Part shown: piece after piece, positions 46,339 through 54,858 of the stretch
Numbering within the stretch: the stretch's first letter is position 1
Layout of the letters: every line of letters starts with the position of its first letter
Assembly (NCBI RefSeq): GCF_007993865.1
Contig: NZ_VIUH01000010.1
Location: 92,250-156,249, forward strand
DNA length: 64,000 bases
DNA from: Pseudomonas sp. SJZ079
GTDB taxonomy: Bacteria; Pseudomonadota; Gammaproteobacteria; Pseudomonadales; Pseudomonadaceae
Direction of reading: 5' to 3'
Made by a program: the position numbers and the translations under genes
Notes under the pieces: generated by a model
The model's input: the letters and a program-made list of their open reading frames with translations, nothing else
Database searches by the model: none
What the model was told of the DNA's origin: nothing

Positions 46339-47931
46339 ATGTCCGTGACCTTGCTGTTCGATCGCCTGCTCCGCTCGGTGGGGCTGCGCACACTCAACCA
46401 GCAGTTTCTCTTTTCCTATGCGCTGATGTTCCTGTTGGCGGTTAGCGCATCGGTGGCGCTCTACTTGAGCATGTCGGTCTCACCGGAGACCATCAATGTG
46501 GCCGGCGCCCAGCGCATGCTTAGCCAGAAGATGACCAAGGAGGCGCTGTTGCTGCGTGAGGGCGTGATTCCCAAGGCGACCCTGGAGGCCACCATCGCGC
46601 AGTTTGAGCAGGCGCATCAGGACCTGCTTAACGGCAACCCCGCGCGCAATGTCACGGCGATTGAGAGCGGCGGGGCGATAGCGGCCCAAGTACGCCTGGT
46701 CGGGCAGCTCTGGCAGGCCTTTCGCGGGCAACTGGAGGGGGTGGCACAGGGCGGGCAGCAGGTTGACTCGCAAGAACTGGAGAGCGCTTCGCTCAATCTG
46801 CTGCGCGAGATGAACAAGGCTGTAGGGTTGATGGCCAGCGATGTGGAACGCTCTCAGCGCACCTTGATGTGGCTGGCTTTCGTTTGCGTGATGGGCATTC
46901 TGCTGTTGGTGGTACTGGGTCGGCAGTTCGGCCTGCGCCCATTGATGGGTAGCCTGCGCGAAGTCGAGACGGCACTGACTCGGGTGGGCGATGGCGACTT
47001 CACTCATGCCCTGCACAACCACCCTCAGGACAATGAAATCGGCCGTATTGTGGCGGGCTACAACCGGATGCAGGAGCAGGTGCGCAGCTTGCTCGGGCAG
47101 GTGAAGGCAACCGGCTTGAATACCCGTGAGCATGCCGACAAGGTCGTCGCGACCGCCCAGGCCGCAGGGGAAGGTGTGCGCCAGCAGCATGAGAACCTGG
47201 ATCAGGTGGCCACGGCGATGAACGAAATGAGCGCGACGGTGGCGGAAGTCGCCCGGCATGCCGCCCAGGCCGCGGAGTCTGCACGTAACGCCGACAGCTG
47301 TACCAAGGCCGGCCAGCGGGCGGTGCAACGCACCGCCGAGTTGATTACCAGCCTGTCCGCGCAGATGGAGCACAGCTCCTCGCAAATGACCGTGCTGCGC
47401 ACTGAAACCGAAGGCGTGGGCAAGGTGTTGGAGGTGATCACCGGGATCGCCGAACAGACCAATCTGCTCGCCCTCAACGCGGCCATCGAGGCTGCCCGTG
47501 CGGGCGAGGCCGGCCGCGGCTTCGCCGTGGTGGCGGATGAGGTACGTACCCTGGCCAGCCGCACGCAGCAATCCACCGGGGAAATCCAGACGATTATTCA
47601 GCGCCTGCGCGATGGCGCCCAGCAGGCGGTGGTGGCGCTGCAGGACAGTGCCAAGCTGGTGCATGACAACCTCAGCCACATCAAGGAAACGACCGAGGTG
47701 CTGGACAGCATCGTCGGTGCCGTGGATAGCATCAACGGCCTGAATGCACAGATAGCCACTGCTGCCGAAGAGCAGAGTCAGGTGGCGCACGACATCGACC
47801 AACGCGTCACTGAGATATCCGGCCTGGCCGAGCGCAGCCGTGACGATTCACAGAGTGTGATGCACGCCAGCGGGCAGATTCAGGGGGAGGTTCAGCAACT
47901 GAACAGCTACTTGGACCGTTTCCGCACCTGA
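46339..47931 (+). CDS. methyl-accepting chemotaxis protein with PilJ-type sensor domain
   Basis: The protein has 530 residues with two transmembrane helices (about 24-46 and 173-193) flanking a ~125-residue periplasmic domain. That domain begins [20 protein letters not shown], a PilJ/NarX-like P-box. A HAMP domain (about 195-250) and an MCP signalling helix with the hairpin [20 protein letters not shown] follow. The P-box suggests nitrate or a similar anion as ligand, as reported for McpN (PA2788) of P. aeruginosa. No chemotaxis operon is adjacent, as is usual for Pseudomonas receptors. Confidence 0.93.
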   Translation: MSVTLLFDRLLRSVGLRTLNQQFLFSYALMFLLAVSASVALYLSMSVSPETINVAGAQRMLSQKMTKEALLLREGVIPKATLEATIAQFEQAHQDLLNGNPARNVTAIESGGAIAAQVRLVGQLWQAFRGQLEGVAQGGQQVDSQELESASLNLLREMNKAVGLMASDVERSQRTLMWLAFVCVMGILLLVVLGRQFGLRPLMGSLREVETALTRVGDGDFTHALHNHPQDNEIGRIVAGYNRMQEQVRSLLGQVKATGLNTREHADKVVATAQAAGEGVRQQHENLDQVATAMNEMSATVAEVARHAAQAAESARNADSCTKAGQRAVQRTAELITSLSAQMEHSSSQMTVLRTETEGVGKVLEVITGIAEQTNLLALNAAIEAARAGEAGRGFAVVADEVRTLASRTQQSTGEIQTIIQRLRDGAQQAVVALQDSAKLVHDNLSHIKETTEVLDSIVGAVDSINGLNAQIATAAEEQSQVAHDIDQRVTEISGLAERSRDDSQSVMHASGQIQGEVQQLNSYLDRFRT

Positions 47932-47977
47932 GCATGCCGCGCGTGATCTCAGGCTCTTGCGGTCCGCAGCTCAATCG

Positions 47978-48523
47978 CTAGCTAAGGGTACGCGCCGCCA
48001 GTTCAGGTTCTACCTCGTCGGCCCAGGCCAGCCAGGCCTGTTCGCCGATGATGCCGCGGCGCAAGGTCAGGTAGGGCAGGCGATGTTGGGCCTGTTGCGC
48101 TGGCGGGAGGGCCAGGTAGCGCCGCTCTATCTCCAGCAGGCTGTCGAGCGTGGCCCTATGGGTGGCGCGATGGCGGGCCATTTCTTCGCGCAGGTTGTCA
48201 GGCTCCGTCAGGGCGCCGGCGAAGAGCTTGACCAGCAGGGCATCGTTAATCTTGTTCGGCGGCGCTGGTTCGGCCAGCCAGCGTTTGAGCTCGGCGCGTC
48301 CGGTCGCGCTGATGCTGTAGACCTTCTTGTCTGGCTTGTCGGCCTGCGGCTGTTCGGCACATTGCAGCCAGCCCGAGTCGTTCAGGCGACGCAGCTCCTG
48401 ATAGACCTGCTGGTGCTTGGCGTTCCAGAAGTAGCCGAGCGACTGCTTGAAGTGGCGGACGATGTCGTAACCGCTGGCCGGTTCGGTGGCCAGCAGGGTG
48501 AGGATGGCGTGGCGTAGAGACAT
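47978..48523 (-). CDS. PadR family transcriptional regulator
   Basis: The protein has 181 residues from the ATG at 48523 (MSLRHAILTLLATEPASGYD). The winged helix includes FWNAKHQQVYQELRRLNDSG and VYSISATGRAELKRWL; the C-terminal helix pair is the PadR-subfamily-2 (Vir) dimerisation domain. It diverges from the FAD-dependent oxidoreductase with 118 bases between starts containing two perfect inverted repeats, so it very likely represses itself and that gene. Confidence 0.93.
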   Translation of the reverse strand: MSLRHAILTLLATEPASGYDIVRHFKQSLGYFWNAKHQQVYQELRRLNDSGWLQCAEQPQADKPDKKVYSISATGRAELKRWLAEPAPPNKINDALLVKLFAGALTEPDNLREEMARHRATHRATLDSLLEIERRYLALPPAQQAQHRLPYLTLRRGIIGEQAWLAWADEVEPELAARTLS

Positions 48524-48564
48524 GCTGAGTCCGTGGTAGAAGGCTGCGACCATTCTAAATGGAT

Positions 48565-48580
48565 ATGCAAAAAGTTGCAT
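48565..48580. promoter_or_regulatory. PadR operator 1
   Basis: ATGCAA-AAAG-TTGCAT is a perfect 6-4-6 inverted repeat in the padR/oxidoreductase spacer. It matches the ATGCA...TGCAT form of known PadR operators. Confidence 0.8.
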
Positions 48581-48600
48581 TTCTCGCGCGACTGGCTTAT

Positions 48601-48620
48601 TTATGCAAATACTTGCATAA
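48601..48620. promoter_or_regulatory. PadR operator 2
   Basis: TTATGCAA-ATAC-TTGCATAA is a perfect 8-4-8 inverted repeat sharing the 6-base half-site of operator 1. Centres are 38 bases apart. It ends 21 bases before the oxidoreductase start, so binding would block that promoter or the start of transcription. Confidence 0.8.
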
Positions 48621-48641
48621 CAAAAACACGCCGGAGTCCCC

Positions 48642-50291
48642 ATGAAACGCACAGGCAGCCGTTTTCGTCCGCACAAAGCCCTTAGCCATTACGACGTGAT
48701 CGTCATCGGCTCAGGCATAGGCGGTCTGTGCAACGCCGCGTTACTGGCCAAGGCTGGCAAGAAAGTCTGTGTGCTGGAGCAGCACTACACCGCCGGCGGT
48801 TACACCCACGTCTACGAGCGGGGCGGCTATGAGTGGGATGTGGGGGTGCACTACATCGGCGAGGTGCACAAACCTTGGTCGATGATTCGCCGGGTGTTCG
48901 ATGTGATCAGCGATGGCCAGCTGCAATGGGCGCCGATGGATGAACACTACGACCATATCGTCATCGGGGATCAACCCTTCCGCTATATGGCCGGGCGCGA
49001 TGCCTTCACGGCCGAGGTGAAGAAGCACTTTCCCGAGGACGGCGCGGCCATCGACCGTTATGTCGAGCTGATCGCCGAGGTCAGTCAGAAAATTCCGCGC
49101 TTCTTCGCCGGTCAAGCGCTGCCACGCAGCGTGGGCGTGCTGTACAACAAGCTGCGCCAGCATTTGTTCCCGGCGTATTTCTTCAAGAGCACCCGCGAAG
49201 TGCTGGAGGGCCTGACCAGCAACCAGCAGCTGATCGGCGTGCTCACCGCACAGTGGGGCGACTATGGCCTGCCGCCGGCGCAAGCCGCGTTCATGATGCA
49301 CGCCATGGTGGCCAAGCATTACATCACCGGCGGCAACTACCCGGTGGGCGGCTCGGTGCGCATCGCCGAAACCATTATTCCGGTGATCGAGGCGGCGGGC
49401 GGCCATGTCTTTACCTACGCCGGCGTCGAGCAGGTGCTGGTCAAGGACAACCGTGCCTATGGCGTGCGCCTGGTCAAGGATGGCCATGAGATAACCGCCG
49501 ACGCGGTAGTCAGTTGCGCCGGTCTGCTGCCGACCTACCAGCGCCTGCTGCCCAAGGAGGTGGTCGAGCAGCATGGTCTGCTCGAGCACCTCAAGCAGGT
49601 CGAACCCTCGGCCTCGCATGTGTGCCTCTACGCGGGTTTCAAGGGCGATGCCGCCAGCCTGGGTCTGCCGAAGACCAACTTCTGGTTGTACCCGGAGTTC
49701 GACCACGACTTGAGCGTCAAACGCTTCATGGATTCGCCGGGGCTGGAGTTCCCGATGATCTACATCTCCTTTCCCTCGGCCAAGGACCCGGACTGGAACC
49801 GCCGCTACCCCGGCAAAAGCACGGTGGAGATCGTCGCGCCAAGCTTCCCGCAGTGGTTCGAACGGTGGAAGGGCAGCACCTGGAACAAGCGCGGCGAAGA
49901 CTACCAAGCCTTCAAGCAGGAGATCACCACGGTGCTGCTGGCGGCGCTGTACCAGCATCAGCCGCAGTTGCGTGAGGCGCTGGACTACTGCGAACTGTCT
50001 ACGCCGTTGTCCACCGAGTGGTTCCAGTGGAACCAGGCCGGCGAAATCTATGGCATCGAGCACAGCGTCGAGCGTTTCCAGCAGCACTGGATTCACCCGC
50101 AGACACCGATCAAGAACTTCTACCTGACCGGCTCCGACGTGGTCACCGCCGGGGTTGGCGGGGCGCTGATGGGCGGGGTGCTGACCACTGCGCGCATGCT
50201 TGGCTGGCGCGCCTACAAGGTCAAGCAGATGATTGCGGACGTCTACTCGGCGGAACCGGACGCTAGCGTCGTGGCCAGTCCCGTCAGCTGA
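48642..50291 (+). CDS. CrtI-like FAD-dependent oxidoreductase (phytoene desaturase/carotenoid isomerase superfamily)
   Basis: The protein has 549 residues. The FAD-binding motif YDVIVIGSGIGGLCNAALLA (about 17-36) is followed by VCVLEQHYTAGGYTHVYERG, and the C-terminal FAD-contact block is FYLTGSDVVTAGVGGALMGG (about 489-508). The resemblance is to CrtISO/retinol-saturase-like enzymes that isomerise or saturate polyene bonds. No other carotenoid gene is nearby, so a true carotenoid role is unlikely; a lipid or isoprenoid substrate is a guess. It is controlled by the divergent PadR gene. Confidence 0.85.
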   Translation: MKRTGSRFRPHKALSHYDVIVIGSGIGGLCNAALLAKAGKKVCVLEQHYTAGGYTHVYERGGYEWDVGVHYIGEVHKPWSMIRRVFDVISDGQLQWAPMDEHYDHIVIGDQPFRYMAGRDAFTAEVKKHFPEDGAAIDRYVELIAEVSQKIPRFFAGQALPRSVGVLYNKLRQHLFPAYFFKSTREVLEGLTSNQQLIGVLTAQWGDYGLPPAQAAFMMHAMVAKHYITGGNYPVGGSVRIAETIIPVIEAAGGHVFTYAGVEQVLVKDNRAYGVRLVKDGHEITADAVVSCAGLLPTYQRLLPKEVVEQHGLLEHLKQVEPSASHVCLYAGFKGDAASLGLPKTNFWLYPEFDHDLSVKRFMDSPGLEFPMIYISFPSAKDPDWNRRYPGKSTVEIVAPSFPQWFERWKGSTWNKRGEDYQAFKQEITTVLLAALYQHQPQLREALDYCELSTPLSTEWFQWNQAGEIYGIEHSVERFQQHWIHPQTPIKNFYLTGSDVVTAGVGGALMGGVLTTARMLGWRAYKVKQMIADVYSAEPDASVVASPVS

Positions 50292-50356
50292 TTCAGTTCT
50301 GCCGGCTGCACCTGGGCAGGCGGCGGCTGTCAGTTAGGCGGGGCTCAGGTGGATAT

Positions 50357-51430
50357 TCAATAGCCGGTCATTTCCAGGTAGCCACGGCCTGGGTGGCTGC
50401 CGCTCAGGCGAACCGGTCCCTCCCAGTAGGGAAAAGGTGTGCTCATCCAGGCCTGGGTGTCGATGGCCTGCACCTCCAGGGACAGCTGGTACGCCGGTAC
50501 TTCCACCCGCCACTGGGTCGGTACTTTGCGCCCAGTTTGCTGGCTGCTCCAGTGCAGTGGCGTCAGGCGGATCTGCTCAGCGGACAGCGCCCGAGTCTGG
50601 CCGTCGGCGGCGATCCAGGTGCCGGCCCGGTAAGGTTCACCCTCGGCCTGTCTGACTTGGAACAGCATCAGCTTGGCGCCGTCTTCCAGGTGCAGGGAAA
50701 ACCAGTCCCAGCCCTGCTGTTGCGCTGCCAACGGCTGACTGCTCCACTCACGGTCGAGCCAGGCTTGACCGCTGACCCTATAGCGCTGGCCATCGCGTTC
50801 GACTTCGCCGCTGACCCGGTAGAACGGCTGGCTGTAGTAATACGAGGCCTGGCCCTGGCCGGACTTCTCGCTGTAGCCCTGTTTGCCGTGCAGCACCAAC
50901 GGCCCCTCGCTGTCGAGTTGCAGGCGGTAGGCGAAGCCCTCGCCACGCGCCTGCATCTGCAGCTGTTCGAGGCCTGAGCCGGCCGTGCTGCGCAGCGACC
51001 AGTCATCGATCCAGGCGTGAAACGGCTGTGCGGTTACGCCGGCTTGGCCGACACCGCCGCGTCCCAGGCTTTCCGCAACCTGATGACCGAAGGGACCGCT
51101 CAGCGCGGCGTGGCCCATCCACAGGTTGGGGCTGTCCCAGCCGCTTTTTTCGGCCCCGGGGCGCAGGGCCGAGCGGAACAGGGTCCACTGTGCGCCCCAG
51201 TCGCGGCCCTGCTCATCGGTCAGGTTGGCGGTGACGTACCACCACTCGATGCGATAGCCGGAATGGGCGCCATGGTCGGCGGGAAATTGCAGCGCGCGTT
51301 GGGGCGTTACGGCCAGGAAGGCGTCGCTGGCCTGACCCAGGCCGGCAAAGCCCTGGGGTGTTGGTGTGGTCTCCTCGCAGGCGCCGAGCAGTAGCGTCAG
51401 GCTTAGCAGCCAGCAGGCTTTAGCGTTCAT
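50357..51430 (-). CDS. AttH-like lipoprotein (lipocalin/carotenoid 1,2-hydratase fold)
   Basis: The protein has 357 residues from the ATG at 51430, overlapping the end of the permease gene. The lipobox LLLGAC gives a lipidated Cys near residue 18. FPADHGAHSGYRIEWWYVTA and GQAWLDREWSSQPLAAQQQG, with DWFSLHLEDGAKLMLFQVR, are the conserved blocks of the AttH/CrtC-like double-lipocalin family. With the ABC genes upstream it forms an AttEFGH-type system, probably moving or presenting a lipophilic compound across the envelope. It converges on the CrtI-like gene. Confidence 0.88.
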   Translation of the reverse strand: MNAKACWLLSLTLLLGACEETTPTPQGFAGLGQASDAFLAVTPQRALQFPADHGAHSGYRIEWWYVTANLTDEQGRDWGAQWTLFRSALRPGAEKSGWDSPNLWMGHAALSGPFGHQVAESLGRGGVGQAGVTAQPFHAWIDDWSLRSTAGSGLEQLQMQARGEGFAYRLQLDSEGPLVLHGKQGYSEKSGQGQASYYYSQPFYRVSGEVERDGQRYRVSGQAWLDREWSSQPLAAQQQGWDWFSLHLEDGAKLMLFQVRQAEGEPYRAGTWIAADGQTRALSAEQIRLTPLHWSSQQTGRKVPTQWRVEVPAYQLSLEVQAIDTQAWMSTPFPYWEGPVRLSGSHPGRGYLEMTGY

Positions 51431-53891
51431 CGGCAAATTGCCTCAACAGGTCGGCAGGTGACTGGCGTGCCAGTTGCCAGAGTGGCCCGGCTGCGGCGAG
51501 CAGGCTGGTGAGCAGGCCGAGCAGGGCCAGTTGCAACAGTTGTACGGGAAATACATGCAGCGGCAGGCGCCAGCCGAAGGCCTGCACATTGACCACCGCC
51601 ACCAGGCACCAGGCCAGCAACAGGCCCAGCGGCATGGCCAATAGCACCGTCAGGCTGGAGAGCATCAGCGTCTGCGCCAGGCTCAGCCAGGCCAGACGTG
51701 GGCGACTCAGGCCGAGGGCCCAGAGTGGCGCCAGCTGACTCAGGCGACTCTGGCCGAGGGTCAGCAGGCTGATGAACAGGGCCACGCCCGCCACACCGAG
51801 GGTCAGGCTGTTGAGCGCGGCAGTGGCGGCGAAGGTGCGTTCGAATATCTGCGTCGACCAGCTCTTCAGGCCTTGTTGGTCGATCAGTCGCGCGCCCTCC
51901 AGGACGAAGCGTTGTTCCAGGGCGCTCTTCAGGCTTGCAACTCGTTCAGGAGCCAGGCGCAGACTGATGTTGCTGATCCCGGCTTGCGGCCAATGTCGGC
52001 GCAGCCAGTCGACGTTGACCAGCATATGGCCCTTGGGGTTGCCATAGTCGGCGTACAGCGCCACCAGCGGTAGCTGCACTAGGCCCGTCTCGCTCGGCAG
52101 TTGCACGGTGTCGCCCAATTCAAGGCGCAGATGGCGGGCCAGTTGTTCGCTGAGCATCACCCCCTGGCCCGCCGCCAGCTTGTCCCAGGCGTCTGCTTGG
52201 GCTTCCAGCAAGGGCCAGTGTTGCCGGTAGGTGGGGTGGTCGACGATGCCCTGCAACTGCGCTGGCCGACCCTGTAGCCGCAGCTCGACGCGCCGTTGCG
52301 GAAGGATTGCCTCGACCCCCGGCTGATCCTCGAGCCAGCCGATCAGGGCGTTGGCTTGGGCGCCGTCGCGAGGCGCCAGGTACAGCTCGGCGGCCAGGCG
52401 CTGATCGAGCCAGCCGCTGAAGGTCCGGCGAAAACCTTCGGTCATGCTGCCGACCCCGACGCTGGCGGCCAGGGCCAGCAGCAGGGCCATCAAGGCCAGT
52501 GACAGGGCGGGCAATTGCTGACGGCTGTCGGCGACGAACCACTCGCTCAGCGGCCCTCGGCACAGGCGCGCGAGCAGTGCCAAGCTGCCGTCGAGCAGGG
52601 CGGGCAGGAGCAACGCAGCCGCCAGCAGCAGGCTCGCGAGTAAAGCGAAGCCGGCCAGCAGGCTGTCGCCATAGCGCCAGGCGGCGACGGCCACTAGCAA
52701 CAAGGTGCAGGCGACCAGGGCCTGGCGCTTGAGCCAGATCCCCTGGGCCAAACGCCAGGCTTGCGGCTGCGCCAGCGCCAACAAGGGCAGGCGGGCCGCG
52801 CGCAGCAGGCTGCTGGCGCCGGCCAGTAAGGCGCCGAGCAGGCTGATGGCCAGGCCGGTCAGCCACCAGAGGGGTGACAGGCTGAGCTGTCCGGCCACTT
52901 CCGCGCCGTACAGCCCGCGCAGGCTGGCGGCGACATCCGGCAGCAGCAGGCTGGCCAGCAGGTAGCCGCTGGCGACCCCGGCCAAGCCACCGAGCAGGGC
53001 CAGCAAGCCGAGTTCCAGTCCCAGTGCACCAAGCAGCGTGACCATGCTGACGCCGCAGGCGCGCAGGGTGCGCAGCAGTCCACGTCGCTGCTCCAGGGCC
53101 AGGCCGATGGCGGCATGCACGATGAACAGGCCGACGATGAAGGCCAGCAGGCCCAGCGCAGTAAGGTTGAGGTGGAAGCTGTCGGTAAGGCGCTGCAGGT
53201 CGTCGCGGTCCGCCGCTGGCTGTAGCTGCAGGCTGTCGCGCAGCGTGGGCGGCAGCGCCGGCACGCTGAAACCGGCAGGCAGCAGCAGGCGCGACAGCTG
53301 ACCGGGTGCGTGCAGCAGTGTTTGCGCACGGCCGATGTCCACCACTATCACCCCGGGCGCCAGCTGTGCCTGCAGCTGCAAGGGTGGCAGGCGCTGGCCG
53401 TCCAGCGTGAGCGCGGTGTCGCCGCCCTGCAGACCCAGGCGCTGCAAGGTATCCGGGGCAATCCAGGCTTGCCCTGGCGCGCCGAGAAAGCTCGCCAGGT
53501 CGAGCCGCTCGCTGGGCTGCCCGGCTACCTGCAACCCGGCGGGCAGGCTCAAGGGTTCGATACCCAGTAACTGCACACTGATCGGCGGCTCGCCGGCGAA
53601 GCGCAGGCGTCCTTCGAGCAGCGGCGACACCGGCCAACCGGCGCGGCGCAGGCCGATGTAGGCCGACTGGGCGATACGTTCCCCACGCATCGGGACGAGC
53701 TGGGCCTGCGCTGGGCCGGTGAGCACCGCACTGGCCCGCGCGTAATCGCTGCGCGCCTGGCTGTTGAGCGCCTGCACGCCGGTCCACAGGGTAGTGGCCA
53801 GCCACAGGCCGACCAGGATGCTGAAGAACTGCAGCGGATGGCGGCGCCAATGGCTGAGCAGTGCCAGCAGGCTGATGCGCAGCTTGCTCAT
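51420..53891 (-). CDS. FtsX-type ABC transporter permease (AttF/AttG-like)
   Basis: The protein has 823 residues. There is a helix at about 17-40, a large periplasmic MacB-like domain, a helix block at about 235-400, a second periplasmic domain, and a C-terminal block of three helices (about 690-810, with LGVAGVALFISLLTLGQSRL). This is the layout of two FtsX cores in one chain. The start overlaps the ATPase stop (TGATG), and the gene overlaps the AttH-like lipoprotein. Such permeases act with a LolD-like ATPase in lipid or lipoprotein export or mechanotransmission. Confidence 0.88.
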   Translation of the reverse strand: MSKLRISLLALLSHWRRHPLQFFSILVGLWLATTLWTGVQALNSQARSDYARASAVLTGPAQAQLVPMRGERIAQSAYIGLRRAGWPVSPLLEGRLRFAGEPPISVQLLGIEPLSLPAGLQVAGQPSERLDLASFLGAPGQAWIAPDTLQRLGLQGGDTALTLDGQRLPPLQLQAQLAPGVIVVDIGRAQTLLHAPGQLSRLLLPAGFSVPALPPTLRDSLQLQPAADRDDLQRLTDSFHLNLTALGLLAFIVGLFIVHAAIGLALEQRRGLLRTLRACGVSMVTLLGALGLELGLLALLGGLAGVASGYLLASLLLPDVAASLRGLYGAEVAGQLSLSPLWWLTGLAISLLGALLAGASSLLRAARLPLLALAQPQAWRLAQGIWLKRQALVACTLLLVAVAAWRYGDSLLAGFALLASLLLAAALLLPALLDGSLALLARLCRGPLSEWFVADSRQQLPALSLALMALLLALAASVGVGSMTEGFRRTFSGWLDQRLAAELYLAPRDGAQANALIGWLEDQPGVEAILPQRRVELRLQGRPAQLQGIVDHPTYRQHWPLLEAQADAWDKLAAGQGVMLSEQLARHLRLELGDTVQLPSETGLVQLPLVALYADYGNPKGHMLVNVDWLRRHWPQAGISNISLRLAPERVASLKSALEQRFVLEGARLIDQQGLKSWSTQIFERTFAATAALNSLTLGVAGVALFISLLTLGQSRLSQLAPLWALGLSRPRLAWLSLAQTLMLSSLTVLLAMPLGLLLAWCLVAVVNVQAFGWRLPLHVFPVQLLQLALLGLLTSLLAAAGPLWQLARQSPADLLRQFADER

Positions 53892-54556
53892 CAGCCTTCC
53901 AGAGCCTGCACCCGCCCCTGGTGCAGGTACAAGCGATGGGCCAGGCGGGCCGCCAGCCGGGCGCTGTGGGTGACCATCAACAGGCTGCTGCCAGCCTCGC
54001 GCACCAACTCCAGGAACAACGCCAGCACGACTTCGCTGCTGGCCTCATCCAGGCTGCCAGTGGGTTCGTCGGCGAGTACCAGCTGCGGTCGCGCGGCCAG
54101 GGCACGGCCAATGGCCAGGCGTTGCTGCTGGCCGCCGGAGAGCTGCTCGGGATAGCGCTGGAGCAGGGGCGAAAGCCCCAAGCGCTCGCTCAGATGGCTC
54201 TGCCACTGCGCATCTTGACGCCCGGCCAGGCGTGCCTGAAAGGCCAGGTTGGCGGCGACATTGAGACTGCTGATCAGGTTGTACTGCTGGAACACCAGGC
54301 CGATGCCTTCGCGGCGCCAACGCGCCAGCTCGGCTTCGCTGCGTCCATTCAGCGGCTGCCCATGGATCAGGATACGCCCGCTATCGACCCGCTCCAGACC
54401 GGCGATCAGGTGCAGCAGGGTGCTCTTGCCGCTGCCGGACTCGCCCATCAGGGCCAGGCTGGTGCCAGCGGCCAACTGCAACTGTACGCCGCGCAGGACC
54501 GGCAAGCGGCCCTGAGCGGTGGCGAATGATTTATGCAGGTCTTCGACGATCAACAT
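53891..54556 (-). CDS. LolD/MacB-type ABC transporter ATP-binding protein (AttE-like)
   Basis: The protein has 221 residues. Walker A is LMGESGSGKSTLLHLIAG (about 36-53), the Q-loop LVFQQYNLISSLNV, the signature QLSGGQQQRLAIGRALAA, and Walker B LVLADEPTGSLD with the His switch VTHSARL. It is first in a three-gene operon with the FtsX permease and AttH-like lipoprotein, overlapping the permease by one base pair of codons. Confidence 0.93.
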   Translation of the reverse strand: MLIVEDLHKSFATAQGRLPVLRGVQLQLAAGTSLALMGESGSGKSTLLHLIAGLERVDSGRILIHGQPLNGRSEAELARWRREGIGLVFQQYNLISSLNVAANLAFQARLAGRQDAQWQSHLSERLGLSPLLQRYPEQLSGGQQQRLAIGRALAARPQLVLADEPTGSLDEASSEVVLALFLELVREAGSSLLMVTHSARLAARLAHRLYLHQGRVQALEG

Positions 54557-54858
54557 GCGCAGGCTTCACTCCTAGCTGCCAGTGTGACGTATCAGAAGTA
54601 TCCATCGGAGTCGTAGGTCGAGTGAGACGCGTGCGCGATGGCCCGCTCCAGTAGCCGAACTTGGCGCGACGGAACCCAGCATGGTTGGCGTGAGTGCCGA
54701 CGCCTTGCTGGGTTACGCGGCGCTCGGCAACCTGTGTCGTCTGCGCTCCGAGGGTATGCGCCGCTAAGCCAGCCTACAAGGCTGCTGCGCTTCCCGGCTT
54801 TTCACTCTATCCGCGAATCGCTGTATCGCTTCAGGGCTGGCAGGCCTTTCGGGGCTCA
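54557..54858. other. intergenic region with a short inverted repeat
   Basis: The 302 bases hold AACCCAGCA (54673-54681) and its inverse TGCTGGGTT (54716-54724), a perfect nine-base stem around a GC-rich loop, in the style of Pseudomonas REP sequences. No gene is seen. Confidence 0.5.
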
